Below the pieces are notes generated by a model. The model saw only the letters and a list, made by a program, of their open reading frames with translations. It had not been told where the DNA came from and ran no database searches. This document shows, piece by piece, positions 26,626 through 35,774 of a stretch of DNA of 43,255 nt. The DNA lies in the NCBI GenBank assembly GCA_021798795.1, contig JAJZBR010000007.1:1-43255 (forward strand). The letters run 5' to 3'. The stretch's first letter is position 1. Each line of letters begins with the position of its first letter. Both the position numbers and the translations under genes were made by a program. Source of the DNA: Pseudomonadota bacterium (GTDB lineage: Bacteria > Pseudomonadota > Gammaproteobacteria > JAKAQQ01).

Positions 26626-26882
26626 CATGCACGCACGGGCTGCCCTATGCGGTTTTGCCGGTGGGATTCCGGCACTCGAATCGCCGCCCTTATCGTTCGG
26701 GCGACGTCATAGGAATAGATTTCTATGGTTTTATGAACGGTTAGGGGTCAAGTCTTGACTTGATACATATTGCCATGCGAGATGTCCGGCATGGCGCGGT
26801 CGTTGCGATTTGAATATCTGGGGACGTGGTATCACGGGGAATAGGGGATCGTGACTTGATACAGAACCCGCCCCCATGCTGT
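26626..26882. other. Non-coding spacer with short repeats
   Basis: No gene is seen here. The stretch holds the 13-bp palindrome GTCAAGTCTTGAC (26747-26759), two copies of GACTTGATACA (26757-26767 and 26853-26863), and the inverted repeat GCCATGC/GCATGGC (26772-26778 and 26789-26795). It separates rpsF from the toxin-antitoxin pair and looks like junction DNA of an insertion. Confidence 0.5.
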
Positions 26883-26911
26883 TTGCTACAGAATGCTACA
26901 TTTGCTACACT
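26883..26911 (+). promoter_or_regulatory. Toxin-antitoxin promoter with three phased operator-like repeats
   Basis: TTGCTA (26883-26888) and TACACT (26906-26911) are spaced by exactly 17 bp. The heptamer TGCTACA occurs three times (26884-26890, 26894-26900, 26903-26909), about one helical turn apart and covering both boxes. Antitoxins of this class normally repress their own promoter, so these are candidate operators. The predicted start is at or one base before the antitoxin ATG. Confidence 0.55.
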
Positions 26912-26918
26912 TCAGTAT

Positions 26919-27167
26919 ATGAACAGAATCATTACCCAGCGAGAACTGCGTAACGACTCCGCCAGCGTGCTCCGGGAAGTACAGGCGGGGCAGACGCTGA
27001 TTGTGACACGCAACGGCACACCGGTGGCCGAACTCCGGCCAATTCAACCGCATCGTTTCGTTCCCCGGGCGGCCATTGCCGCGGCGGCGGCGAGTGCTCC
27101 CCGGATTGATTTTGGCCGGTTCCGTGCGGACTTGGACGCCGTGATCAATCCATCCGCAGATGGCTGA
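26919..27167 (+). CDS. Antitoxin, Phd/YefM family
   Basis: An 82-residue protein with the Phd/YefM amino-terminal fold. It opens MNRIITQRELRNDSASVLREVQAGQTLIVTRNGTPVAELRP, in which the helix binds DNA and the basic-then-VAEL strand pairs the dimer. The carboxyl part, with the Ala-rich run and DFGRFRADLD, should wrap the toxin. I chose 26919 rather than 26826 because only this start aligns with the family and the promoter -10 box ends just upstream. There is no ribosome-binding site, so the message may be leaderless. It overlaps the toxin gene by 8 bp. Confidence 0.88.
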   Translation: MNRIITQRELRNDSASVLREVQAGQTLIVTRNGTPVAELRPIQPHRFVPRAAIAAAAASAPRIDFGRFRADLDAVINPSADG

Positions 27168-27561
27168 ACCCGCGCGCGGATTGCTCGACACTTCCGTGGT
27201 CATTGACCACGACCTACTCGATCCCTCACGACTCCCCGAGGAATCCGCGATCGCAGCGGTAACGCTCGCGGAACTGGCTGCGGGTCCGCATGCCACGCGT
27301 GATGCTGAGGAACGCGCGCGACGCCAAGACCGATTGCAGTGGGCGGCAGCTACGTGGGATGCCCTGCCTTTCGATGCCGCCGCCGCTCGCCTCTATGGGC
27401 GAATGTTTGCGACGGTGCGGGCGGCCGGACAATCAAGCCGGGCTCGCTTCGCGGATCTGCTCATTGCCGCCACTGCTGCGGCTAATGGATTACCGCTTTA
27501 CACTCGCAATCCGACCGACTTTTCGGCTCTCAAACGCCTTATCAGAATTATCGCGCTGTGA
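27160..27561 (+). CDS. vapC: PIN-domain toxin, VapC family
   Basis: A 133-residue PIN-domain ribonuclease. Acidic active-site residues are in LLDTSVVID (Asp near residue 10), AAVTLAELAAG (Glu near 36) and RFADLLIAATAAANGLPLYTRN (Asp near 97, with a further Asp in NPTDFSAL). Such toxins cleave tRNA or rRNA and are held inactive by the cognate antitoxin, encoded directly upstream with overlapping codons. All four expected acidic positions are present, so it looks active. The pair sits in a non-conserved insertion between rpsF and rlmB. Confidence 0.9.
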   Translation: MAEPARGLLDTSVVIDHDLLDPSRLPEESAIAAVTLAELAAGPHATRDAEERARRQDRLQWAAATWDALPFDAAAARLYGRMFATVRAAGQSSRARFADLLIAATAAANGLPLYTRNPTDFSALKRLIRIIAL

Positions 27562-27564
27562 ACC

Positions 27565-27779
27565 GCCCCCGGCAACGCGGAGAACCTGAGGTGTGGGTTA
27601 CTTCCATGCGGAACGGAGGAAGCGCTGAGCACGACCGTCCCATGCCCCGGCCCGGTAACCCTCGCATAGGTCAGGGTCTGGCCCGCGGGCGCCGTGGCAC
27701 TGAGCTGCCCCGCGACCGCCTGTCCCACAGCCGTGGTCACCGACCCGCCACTCGCGACCGGGGGCGCCACATTTTCGCC
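27565..27779 (-). pseudogene. Fragment of a cadherin/VCBS-like adhesin repeat
   Basis: A minus-strand frame reads NVAPPVASGGSVTTAVGQAV, then GQLSATAPAGQTLTY and GPGHGTVVL. This follows the pattern of the Ig-like repeats in large RTX/VCBS adhesins (P-x-A-x-x-G-S-x-T-T ... GxLxAT ... LTYxxVxxPxHGTVxL). Only about one repeat is present, without start, secretion signal or further repeats, and the frame then loses similarity. It is a stray piece of a much larger gene, carried here by recombination. Confidence 0.5.
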
Positions 27780-27883
27780 CGTACGATCTCGTCAAGAGCC
27801 TCAATTGCGAACCGGATCCCGAACCGGAGCAGGCGTTGGATCGGGTCATAAAGACGCTCAATCCAGCGCCCGAGACCAGGCAT
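27737..27883 (-). pseudogene. Small ORF directly after rlmB, probably 3'-truncated
   Basis: It starts 3 bp after the rlmB stop and reads MPGLGRWIERLYDPIQRLLR and onward for 48 codons. The first 40 residues form a convincing amphipathic, coding-like sequence (FGIRFAIEALDEIVRAKMWR). The frame then enters the adhesin scrap and stops. I do not recognise the family. It looks like the 5' end of a gene once co-transcribed with rnr-rlmB and cut by the insertion. Confidence 0.35.
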
Positions 27884-27886
27884 TCA

Positions 27887-28636
27887 CTATCGGATCCCGA
27901 GCTCGCGTCTTTGGCGGGTCAGTGCATAGAGCGCGATCCCTGCTGCCACGGAGACATTCAGGCTCGCCACATTCTGCGTCAGAGGTATCCGGACGAGATC
28001 GTGACAGGACTCGCGCGTGAGTCGTTTGAGCCCTTGCCCTTCCGCTCCCAGTACGAGTGCCGTTCGATCCGAAAAAGACCCCTGCTCGATCGATCGCGAG
28101 GCATCGGGATCCAGACCGATGAGCCAGAATCCGGCGTCCCGGATTTCCCCGAGGGCACGCGCCAGATTGGGAACGGTCAGCGTGAGCACATTTTCCGCAC
28201 CACCTGAAGCGGCCTTGACGGCGAGTGCATTCATGGGTGCAGCCCGGTGTCGCGGAACCACGACACAGAGAACATCGAACGCCGCCGCCGAGCGGAGACA
28301 GGCACCCAGATTGCGCGGGTCCTGAATGCCATCCAGAACAAGGATCACCCCCGTCTCGCCAGCTCGGGCCAGGCATTCCCCAAGACTCGCGTGACGACTT
28401 TGCGCAACAGACTCCACTTCGGCCAAAACCCCCTGATGCACTCCTCCCCCAGCCATGCGGTCGAGACTCGATCGGCTCACCTCGAAGACGGGAACCCCAC
28501 TGTCTTCAAAGCGCCTGCGTAACGCAGCCAGGCGAGGGGCATGCCGACCTGCCTGGATATAGAGTCGGAAACAGGTACGTCCCGCTGCGTGGATGGCCTC
28601 AATGGCATGCACCCCGTAGAGGCGTTCGGTCTTCAA
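27887..28636 (-). CDS. rlmB: 23S rRNA (guanosine-2'-O-)-methyltransferase RlmB
   Basis: A 249-residue SPOUT-family methyltransferase modifying G2251 of 23S rRNA. The amino substrate-binding domain begins LYGVHAIEAI. The knotted carboxyl domain has LVLDGIQDPRNLGACLRSA, the SAM-binding LVLGAEGQGLKRLTRE and VASLNVSVAAGIALY. The start codon appears to be TTG overlapping the rnr stop (TTGA); no other in-frame start keeps the conserved opening. It is co-transcribed with rnr. Confidence 0.94.
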   Translation of the reverse strand: MKTERLYGVHAIEAIHAAGRTCFRLYIQAGRHAPRLAALRRRFEDSGVPVFEVSRSSLDRMAGGGVHQGVLAEVESVAQSRHASLGECLARAGETGVILVLDGIQDPRNLGACLRSAAAFDVLCVVVPRHRAAPMNALAVKAASGGAENVLTLTVPNLARALGEIRDAGFWLIGLDPDASRSIEQGSFSDRTALVLGAEGQGLKRLTRESCHDLVRIPLTQNVASLNVSVAAGIALYALTRQRRELGIR

Positions 28637-30804
28637 TGACGCCTGCGCGGAGGGACCAGCCCGAGATCCAACTTCCCCTCTTCGAGATCGACTTTCATCA
28701 CCTTGACGGCAATCCGGTCTCCCAGCTTGAACGTCCAGCCGGAATGCTCCCCAATCAGAGCGACCTGCTTCGGATCGTGATGATAATAATCATCCGGCAG
28801 ATTGGAGATGTGGATCAGGCCGGAGACGAGAACCGTATCCAGTTCGACAAACAGGCCGAATCCGGTTACGCCCGTCACAATCCCGTCAAAAACCTCTCCA
28901 ATCCGCTCCGACAGAAATCCGAGCTGGCACCATTCCAAGGCCGTGCGCGAGGCTTCGTCCGCCCGCCGTTCCGTGTAGGAGCAATGGACCGCCAAGGCCG
29001 CACCGGGCACCTGGGATTCATCAGGCCCTGTGCGACCGGCAAGTCCCCGGTGAACGATGAGATCGGGGTAGCGTCGGATCGGGGATGTGAAATGACAGTA
29101 ATGCCGGAGTGCCAGCCCGAAGTGACCGGTCGGTTCAGGTTCGTAACTCGCCCGCGAGAGTGATCGCAACAAAAGCATCTCGACGACCCGGCGCTCCGGA
29201 TGATCGCTCAGATGCCGGATGAGATGGGCGAAATCCGCGGGCTTGGGTTCGGATCCGCCAGGTAGTGTGACGCCCCAGTTCCCGAGCACCAGACGCAGAT
29301 CGGAGATGCGATCGGCCTGGGGTGGCGGGTGGACACGATAAAGTGTCGCAATCCGATGGTGTTCGAGCCAGCGCGCGACTTCGGAGTTCGCAAGGATCAT
29401 GCACTCTTCGATCAGACGATGGGCATCGGTTCGTTCGCGGATCCGGATGGCCTCCAGTTGTCCCTCCGCTCCAAAAACGATCCGGGGTTCCCGGGTCTCA
29501 AAATCAATGGCCCCGCGCTTTTCACGGGCGTCACGCAGAATCCGGTAGAGCGCGTAGAGTGCTTCGAGTGGTTCGATGAGCAGGCCCAACCGGCGTCGGG
29601 CCTCTGGTTTCCGAAGCTCCAGTGCCTCGGCAACTTCCTCGTAAACCAGTCTCGCGTGCGAGTGAATCACGGCTGGATAGAACGCCTGGTGACGCACCTG
29701 CCCCTGTCTATCGAGCTCGAGGTCGGCCACATAAGCCAGGCGGTCCTCGCCGGGTCTCAGGGAACAAAGATCATTGGACAGGCGTTCAGGCAGCATCGGC
29801 ACGACCCGATCCGGGAAATATGCGGAGGTTCCACGCCGTTGCGCTTCCCGATCGAGCGCGGTACCCGGCCGGACATAAGCCGAGACATCCGCAATGGCCA
29901 CGATCAGGCGAAAGCCACGCTTCGTTTTTTCTGCAAACACGGCATCATCGAAATCACGGGCATCCTCGCCATCGATCGTGACCAGGGGAATCTCTCGCAA
30001 ATCCCGGCGTTCGGCGCCATAGGGTGGAACCGGCGCCTCGAGACCCCCGATCTCGAGCAAGACGTCTTCAGGCCAGGCAACCGGAAGCGCAAAACTGGTG
30101 AGCGCGAGCTCAACGCCGAGAGCGGGCGTGGGCGAGGCACCCATCACATCGAGAATCCGGACGATCGCGGAGATTCCCCGTTTGGGGTACTCCACGATCT
30201 CAACCGTGACGAAATCGCCGGGATGCGCTGTCTTTGTGCTCTCGCGACTCACCACAAAATCCGTGAAGAGTCGTGGGTGATACGGGGTTACGAATCCGAC
30301 CCCGCTCTGTTCGAAAAAGCGGCCGGTCGCGATGGCATGCGCCCGTTCGATGATCTCGATGATCCTTCCGATGGGTACGCCCTGGGGTCCTTCCCCGATA
30401 CGCGCCATGACGCGATCACCATCCATGAGCGTCGTCATCTCGGCGGGAGGGATCAGGATGCGGGCACCCCCCTGGGACGGCTCAAGATACCCGAATCCGT
30501 CGCGCTCGGCCCGGATGAGCCCCGTCACAATTGGAAGGATGCGTACCAGGCACCATTGCTCACGGCGGTTCTGTACGAGTTCGCCGTCCTGACGCATGGC
30601 TTTCAGGCGTCGTTCGAGTCCCTGCTGGAGCGTGGGCGTCTCCAGGTGGAATGCCTCGGTAAGTGTTTCGAAGCTCACCGGACGCCCGAGTGCTTCAAAC
30701 CATCGCGAGAGAAACAAACGGCTCGGGAGCGGATGGGTATACCGTTCGCGCTCGCGCGCATGAACCGGATCATCCTCGGGCCATCGGGGCAGCTGTTCTT
30801 TCAC
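28633..30804 (-). CDS. rnr: Ribonuclease R
   Basis: A 723-residue 3'-5' exoribonuclease that degrades structured RNA. The amino helix-turn-helix region has THPLPSRLFLSRW. Cold-shock domains follow (RAERDGFGYLEPS). The RNB catalytic domain contains DGEDARDFDDAVFAE, whose aspartates bind the metal, and HFTSPIRRYPDLIVHR. An S1 domain (GIVTGVTGFGLFVELD ... GLIHISNL) ends the protein. It lacks the long Lys-rich tail of E. coli RNase R (813 residues). GTG at 30804 has AAGGGAG 5 bp upstream; the ORF-track start at 30963 lies across the tRNA gene on the other strand and is false. Confidence 0.94.
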   Translation of the reverse strand: MKEQLPRWPEDDPVHARERERYTHPLPSRLFLSRWFEALGRPVSFETLTEAFHLETPTLQQGLERRLKAMRQDGELVQNRREQWCLVRILPIVTGLIRAERDGFGYLEPSQGGARILIPPAEMTTLMDGDRVMARIGEGPQGVPIGRIIEIIERAHAIATGRFFEQSGVGFVTPYHPRLFTDFVVSRESTKTAHPGDFVTVEIVEYPKRGISAIVRILDVMGASPTPALGVELALTSFALPVAWPEDVLLEIGGLEAPVPPYGAERRDLREIPLVTIDGEDARDFDDAVFAEKTKRGFRLIVAIADVSAYVRPGTALDREAQRRGTSAYFPDRVVPMLPERLSNDLCSLRPGEDRLAYVADLELDRQGQVRHQAFYPAVIHSHARLVYEEVAEALELRKPEARRRLGLLIEPLEALYALYRILRDAREKRGAIDFETREPRIVFGAEGQLEAIRIRERTDAHRLIEECMILANSEVARWLEHHRIATLYRVHPPPQADRISDLRLVLGNWGVTLPGGSEPKPADFAHLIRHLSDHPERRVVEMLLLRSLSRASYEPEPTGHFGLALRHYCHFTSPIRRYPDLIVHRGLAGRTGPDESQVPGAALAVHCSYTERRADEASRTALEWCQLGFLSERIGEVFDGIVTGVTGFGLFVELDTVLVSGLIHISNLPDDYYHHDPKQVALIGEHSGWTFKLGDRIAVKVMKVDLEEGKLDLGLVPPRRRH

Positions 30805-30842
30805 ATGGACTCCCTTTGACCGTGATTGGGACCGGGCCGCCA

Positions 30843-30872
30843 TTGACCCTGGGTCCGAAACTCGGCTATAGT
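30843..30872 (+). promoter_or_regulatory. Sigma-70 promoter of tRNA-Leu
   Basis: TTGACC (30843-30848) and TATAGT (30867-30872) with an 18-bp spacer; the start would be near 30879, right at the mature tRNA. The promoter is divergent from rnr, whose start is 39 bp to the left. Confidence 0.65.
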
Positions 30873-30880
30873 GCCTGCGA

Positions 30881-30965
30881 GCCGAGGTGGCGGAATTGGT
30901 AGACGCGCTGGTTTCAGGTACCAGTGGAGCAATCCGTGGAGGTTCGAGTCCTCTCCCCGGCACCA
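30881..30965 (+). tRNA. tRNA-Leu (anticodon CAG)
   Basis: An 85-nt class II tRNA with GCCGAGG at the 5' end, a D-arm containing GAATTGGTAGACGCG, a CTGGT/ACCAG anticodon stem with loop TTCAGGT (anticodon CAG), a variable arm, the T-loop GGTTCGAGTCC and an encoded CCA end. The T-stem has one G-T pair and the acceptor stem has an A-C mismatch at positions 5 and 68. It reads the abundant CUG codon. It is antisense to several false ORFs in the track. Confidence 0.93.
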
Positions 30966-31089
30966 GATCCGGTTCACGCCCTGCTCATCGGACGTTTTCC
31001 GGATGTATTGGGTGACACGTGCCCGGATCCCCTTCAGACGCTCCGGGTACGAACGACGGGTGCGATTCATCGCGTAGTCGGTCATCGAA

Positions 31090-32499
<1,410 letters not shown>

Positions 32500-33369
32500 T
32501 CAGTGATTCGGACCATGCGACCCCCAACGGCTGAACCACGGGTCGCCGGGTGACAGGAGCAGGACGCTCCTGCCCTGTTTCAGCGTTTTCGAATACAGCA
32601 TGAGTTCGGTATAGAAATCATAAAATCGCGGATCCAGACGTCGGGCCCGGGCCTCGATGGATGAGGCATCGCGCAAACCGGTGGAGACGATCTTCGCGCT
32701 CCTCTCCGTTTCGAGCAGGCGCAAGGCCGCAAGCTTCCTTTGCGCACGAGCCCGCACCTGATCGAGTTTGGCACGGGTGTCCGCCTTGATGGCAGCCACA
32801 GCCTCCACCCACCGCCCGAGTTCACCGTTTTCCAATGACTGCATCCGGGGTGAGAACCAGCGTCGTGCTGCCCAATCGAGGCGGCTCACGCGAATACCCT
32901 GCGGGGCGAGTGCCCGATTGATTGCGGGTATCCACCGCGCGAGCCCGGGCGGAACGGGCAATGTGCCGGGCTTGCCCTTCATCTGCCTACTACCGGTGCC
33001 GAGACGGAAGCGAACCTGTGCTTCGATAGCCGCCTCAGCCGCGTTCCGGGTTGCCGCGAGTGCGGTATGGTACAAGAGGGGATTGCTGATACGCCAAAGC
33101 GCTAGAAAGCGCATGCGCACCGTCACACCGGGAGAGGCGGCCCACATCAACGGGGCGCTGAGGAGGATGTGGCGACGGCGATCGAATCGGATGACCGATG
33201 TCCACATCGGCCGGTGCCAGTGCCAACCGCTGCCGGTCACGACTTCGGTCTGCCCGCCCGGTTCGACGATGAGCGCGCCCTGCCAAGGGTAGAGCACGTA
33301 ACCACCGCTCGCGAGTAATGCGAACCCCGCCAGAACGAGAACCGGATACAGCCAGGTGCGACGCTTCAT
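32500..33369 (-). CDS. hflC: HflC-like prohibitin-family membrane protein (divergent)
   Basis: A 289-residue protein with one amino-terminal membrane span (about residues 7-25) and a periplasmic SPFH/band 7 domain. HflC forms a cage with HflK around the FtsH protease and modulates its activity. Recognisable parts are the span, SGWHWHRPM, VRMRFLALWRISNPLLYH and the carboxyl SVLLLSPGDPWFS. Sequence identity to classical HflC looks low and the domain is shorter than in E. coli (334 residues). The start at 33369 overlaps the hflK stop (ATGA). Confidence 0.8.
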   Translation of the reverse strand: MKRRTWLYPVLVLAGFALLASGGYVLYPWQGALIVEPGGQTEVVTGSGWHWHRPMWTSVIRFDRRRHILLSAPLMWAASPGVTVRMRFLALWRISNPLLYHTALAATRNAAEAAIEAQVRFRLGTGSRQMKGKPGTLPVPPGLARWIPAINRALAPQGIRVSRLDWAARRWFSPRMQSLENGELGRWVEAVAAIKADTRAKLDQVRARAQRKLAALRLLETERSAKIVSTGLRDASSIEARARRLDPRFYDFYTELMLYSKTLKQGRSVLLLSPGDPWFSRWGSHGPNH

Positions 33370-34451
33370 CTTCTCAAATCCTCCGCGTGACCCGGATGGG
33401 CTGATCCCCGATCCGGTTTGACCCGGGATCGCTTCTTTGGCACGCCACTTCTTGGCCCGAGCAACAAACCGGGCGCATGGGTTCCCATGATCCTGGGGAT
33501 TCCTTTGAGCTTCCGAAGAAACGAACCGACCAGCCACTGGCGAACCAGCACGGGATGCAGGCGGTATGCGGCCAGGATCGAGAGAAAGCGGGCGACAGTC
33601 AACCGGGCCTGTTCGATCCACCGTCTGGTCCTGAGCTCGATGGCCAGACGTTTGTGCTGTTCGGAAAGTTTTTGTGCCACATAGGATTGCCGGAAGGCCC
33701 GTTGCGCCTTTCGGATCGCTGCTTTCTGATCGGCGTGCAGCGCATGCCAGATGCGCTCGGTTTTGCGAACCTGGGCCGGCGGTTGAACGGTCGCAGTGAG
33801 ATTGAGAAGATGGAGCCCCGTATGGGTCTCGTTGAGTTCCTCATTGATCGCGTGCCGGATCAAACCGATCGGCGGCTGATCGACGGGTCGGGTGGGTTTT
33901 TGCGCCGATGGGATCGGATAGGCTGCATGCCGGATCCAGCCACCAAAGCGTGACAGGATCTCGCCCCGCAGCCAGACCGCAGGGTGAGGTGCAAAGTACT
34001 GATACGCCCCGGGGTGGAGGATTTGATACACATAATGAACCGTGACCGCGACGGGACGATCCCTTAGCGTGAGGGCATGAAACGCAACCAGGCGATTGTG
34101 CGGAGCGGACACATCCACCATGCGCACTTGACCCAGGGGACGGGGCCAACTCCAGAACGTTCCGCTCGTGGCCCGTCCCACGGGTTGGCCGAGCACGTAG
34201 AACAGCGCAACTTCTCCCGGGGCGAGCGTACCCAAACCACTCGCAAGCCAGACACCGACGATGAGAAGAATCGCCCAGGGCAGGGAATGCCGCCACCGAT
34301 GCGGTCTTCGCAATCCTCCCTTCGGCGACCGCCTCAGGCGCTTCACGAGAAGGCTTTTGAATCGAATCAGCCAGATGTCGAGATCCGATTGATGACGCGG
34401 ATCTCCCCAGGGATCATGATCGTTGGGCGGTTCTTCAATAGCCATGGTCAT
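33366..34451 (-). CDS. hflK: HflK-like prohibitin-family membrane protein (divergent)
   Basis: A 361-residue partner of HflC. A hydrophilic amino segment begins MTMAIEEPPNDHDPWGDP, with the Asp-Pro-Trp-Gly motif of HflK, followed by one membrane span and an SPFH domain (TLAPGEVALFYVLGQPVG ... TFWSWPRPLG). The coiled-coil part ends in a segment like ARFLSILAAYRLHPVLVRQWL, matching the HflK region where the cage subunits meet. The Gln-rich HflK tail is replaced by a basic Pro/Arg tail. It is called from position and partial motifs. The start overlaps the hflX stop by 4 bp (ATGA); a second ATG is two codons later. Confidence 0.8.
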   Translation of the reverse strand: MTMAIEEPPNDHDPWGDPRHQSDLDIWLIRFKSLLVKRLRRSPKGGLRRPHRWRHSLPWAILLIVGVWLASGLGTLAPGEVALFYVLGQPVGRATSGTFWSWPRPLGQVRMVDVSAPHNRLVAFHALTLRDRPVAVTVHYVYQILHPGAYQYFAPHPAVWLRGEILSRFGGWIRHAAYPIPSAQKPTRPVDQPPIGLIRHAINEELNETHTGLHLLNLTATVQPPAQVRKTERIWHALHADQKAAIRKAQRAFRQSYVAQKLSEQHKRLAIELRTRRWIEQARLTVARFLSILAAYRLHPVLVRQWLVGSFLRKLKGIPRIMGTHAPGLLLGPRSGVPKKRSRVKPDRGSAHPGHAEDLRR

Positions 34452-35737
34452 CCACCCGAAGCCAGCTGGTATCCCATGTCCCACCGTGCCAGATCCCAAG
34501 CCCGCCATCGTTCGGGCGGAAAATGAAATCGATGCGCGAGCCGGGCCCAGTCCACAGACGTGAGGCAAAGGGTCATCTCGGTCCGCCCGGTCTCCATCCG
34601 GTGCTCGGCACGGACGGCACCGAGCCCGTAGAGGGCGGAGCGAAAGGCTCCTTCCGAATCGTCGATCTCAACCGAACCCCACATGGCCTCGCGTTTGAGG
34701 TACGCCAGGGCGGCCTCGGCCAAAAGATCGAATCCCGTCCTTTGCCCTGCTGAGACCCAGACCCTCGCAGGCATGCCATCCGGATTCCGTTCGAGAGCAG
34801 GTGGACGGCCCAGTCGGTCTATTTTGTTCATGACCTCGATGCGCGGTATGGCGCCAGCACCGATTTCCTCGAGAACCTCGTTTACCACCTCGATCTGGGA
34901 TCGATAACCGGGAGCGCTCACATCGACGACGTGGATGATGAGACTGGCCAGACGCGTTTCAGACAGCGTGGCTCGAAATGCGGCAACCAGCTCGTGTGGC
35001 AAATCCCGGATGAATCCCACCGTGTCGACCAGTATGCCACGGGTGCCAAAGGGTAGCCGGAGTTGCCGCCAGGTCGGATCCAGGGTCGCGAATAACTGGT
35101 CCGCAACCGGGACTTGGGCGCCGGTCCATGCGCGGAACAAAGTGGATTTTCCGACATTGGTGTACCCGACCAAAGCCACAAGAGGCACTCCGACTCTTGA
35201 GCGACGCTCAATCGCACGGTGTTTCTCAAAATCCCGGAGTCGCCTCTCAAGGGTGGATACCCGCCTCGCAATGAGCCGACGATCGGTCTCGAGTTGTGTT
35301 TCACCCGGCCCCCTGAGTCCGATGCCTCCTTTCTGGCGTTCCAGGTGACTCCATCCACGCACGAGCCGACTCGCCGCATAGCGCAGACGTGCAAGCTCCA
35401 CCTGGAGCTTGCCTTCATAGCTTTGGGCGCGCTTGGAAAATATTTCGAGAATGAGAGCCGTTCGATCCAGAATGGTCGCTCCCGTTTCCTGATTCAGATT
35501 CCGGGCCTGCACCGAGGTGAGTGCATGGTTCACGACAACCGTAGCGCACCCGGACGCCTGAACGAGTGATACCAGCTCTTCGACCTTCCCGGTACCGAGA
35601 AAATGTGATGGCGTGGGAACCAGCCTACGGCCCGAAACCAGGCCTTTCGATTCATACCCACCGGCACGTGCCAGTTCAACCAACTCCTCGAGCCGTCCCG
35701 GGCCATCCTGTCCCATGCGACCCTGCTCCATGTGCAC
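34448..35737 (-). CDS. hflX: Ribosome-associated GTPase HflX
   Basis: A GTPase that splits stalled ribosomes and is often encoded after hfq. Order: amino HflX domain (HFLGTGKVEEL), GQ-rich block RLVRGWSHLERQKGGIGLRGPGETQLETDRR, G1 GYTNVGKST, G3 DTVGF and the G4 NKID. Coordinates use the first ATG, but the family's conserved AILVH run lies just upstream of it. A CTG at 35794, 8 bp after GGAGGA inside hfq, would give the full protein of about 448 residues. The stop overlaps the hflK start by 4 bp. Confidence 0.92.
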   Translation of the reverse strand: MHMEQGRMGQDGPGRLEELVELARAGGYESKGLVSGRRLVPTPSHFLGTGKVEELVSLVQASGCATVVVNHALTSVQARNLNQETGATILDRTALILEIFSKRAQSYEGKLQVELARLRYAASRLVRGWSHLERQKGGIGLRGPGETQLETDRRLIARRVSTLERRLRDFEKHRAIERRSRVGVPLVALVGYTNVGKSTLFRAWTGAQVPVADQLFATLDPTWRQLRLPFGTRGILVDTVGFIRDLPHELVAAFRATLSETRLASLIIHVVDVSAPGYRSQIEVVNEVLEEIGAGAIPRIEVMNKIDRLGRPPALERNPDGMPARVWVSAGQRTGFDLLAEAALAYLKREAMWGSVEIDDSEGAFRSALYGLGAVRAEHRMETGRTEMTLCLTSVDWARLAHRFHFPPERWRAWDLARWDMGYQLASGG

Positions 35738-35774
35738 CAGGATGGCGCCGCGCGGGCACGCGGCTCCGCCGGAT

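Noticed and set aside
29329-30819. 496-codon plus-strand ORF antisense to rnr
   Set aside because: Shadow of RNase R, whose catalytic motifs are on the other strand.
30801-31085. Minus-strand ORF containing RGEDSNLHGLLHW
   Set aside because: This is the well-known false protein read antisense through a tRNA-Leu gene.
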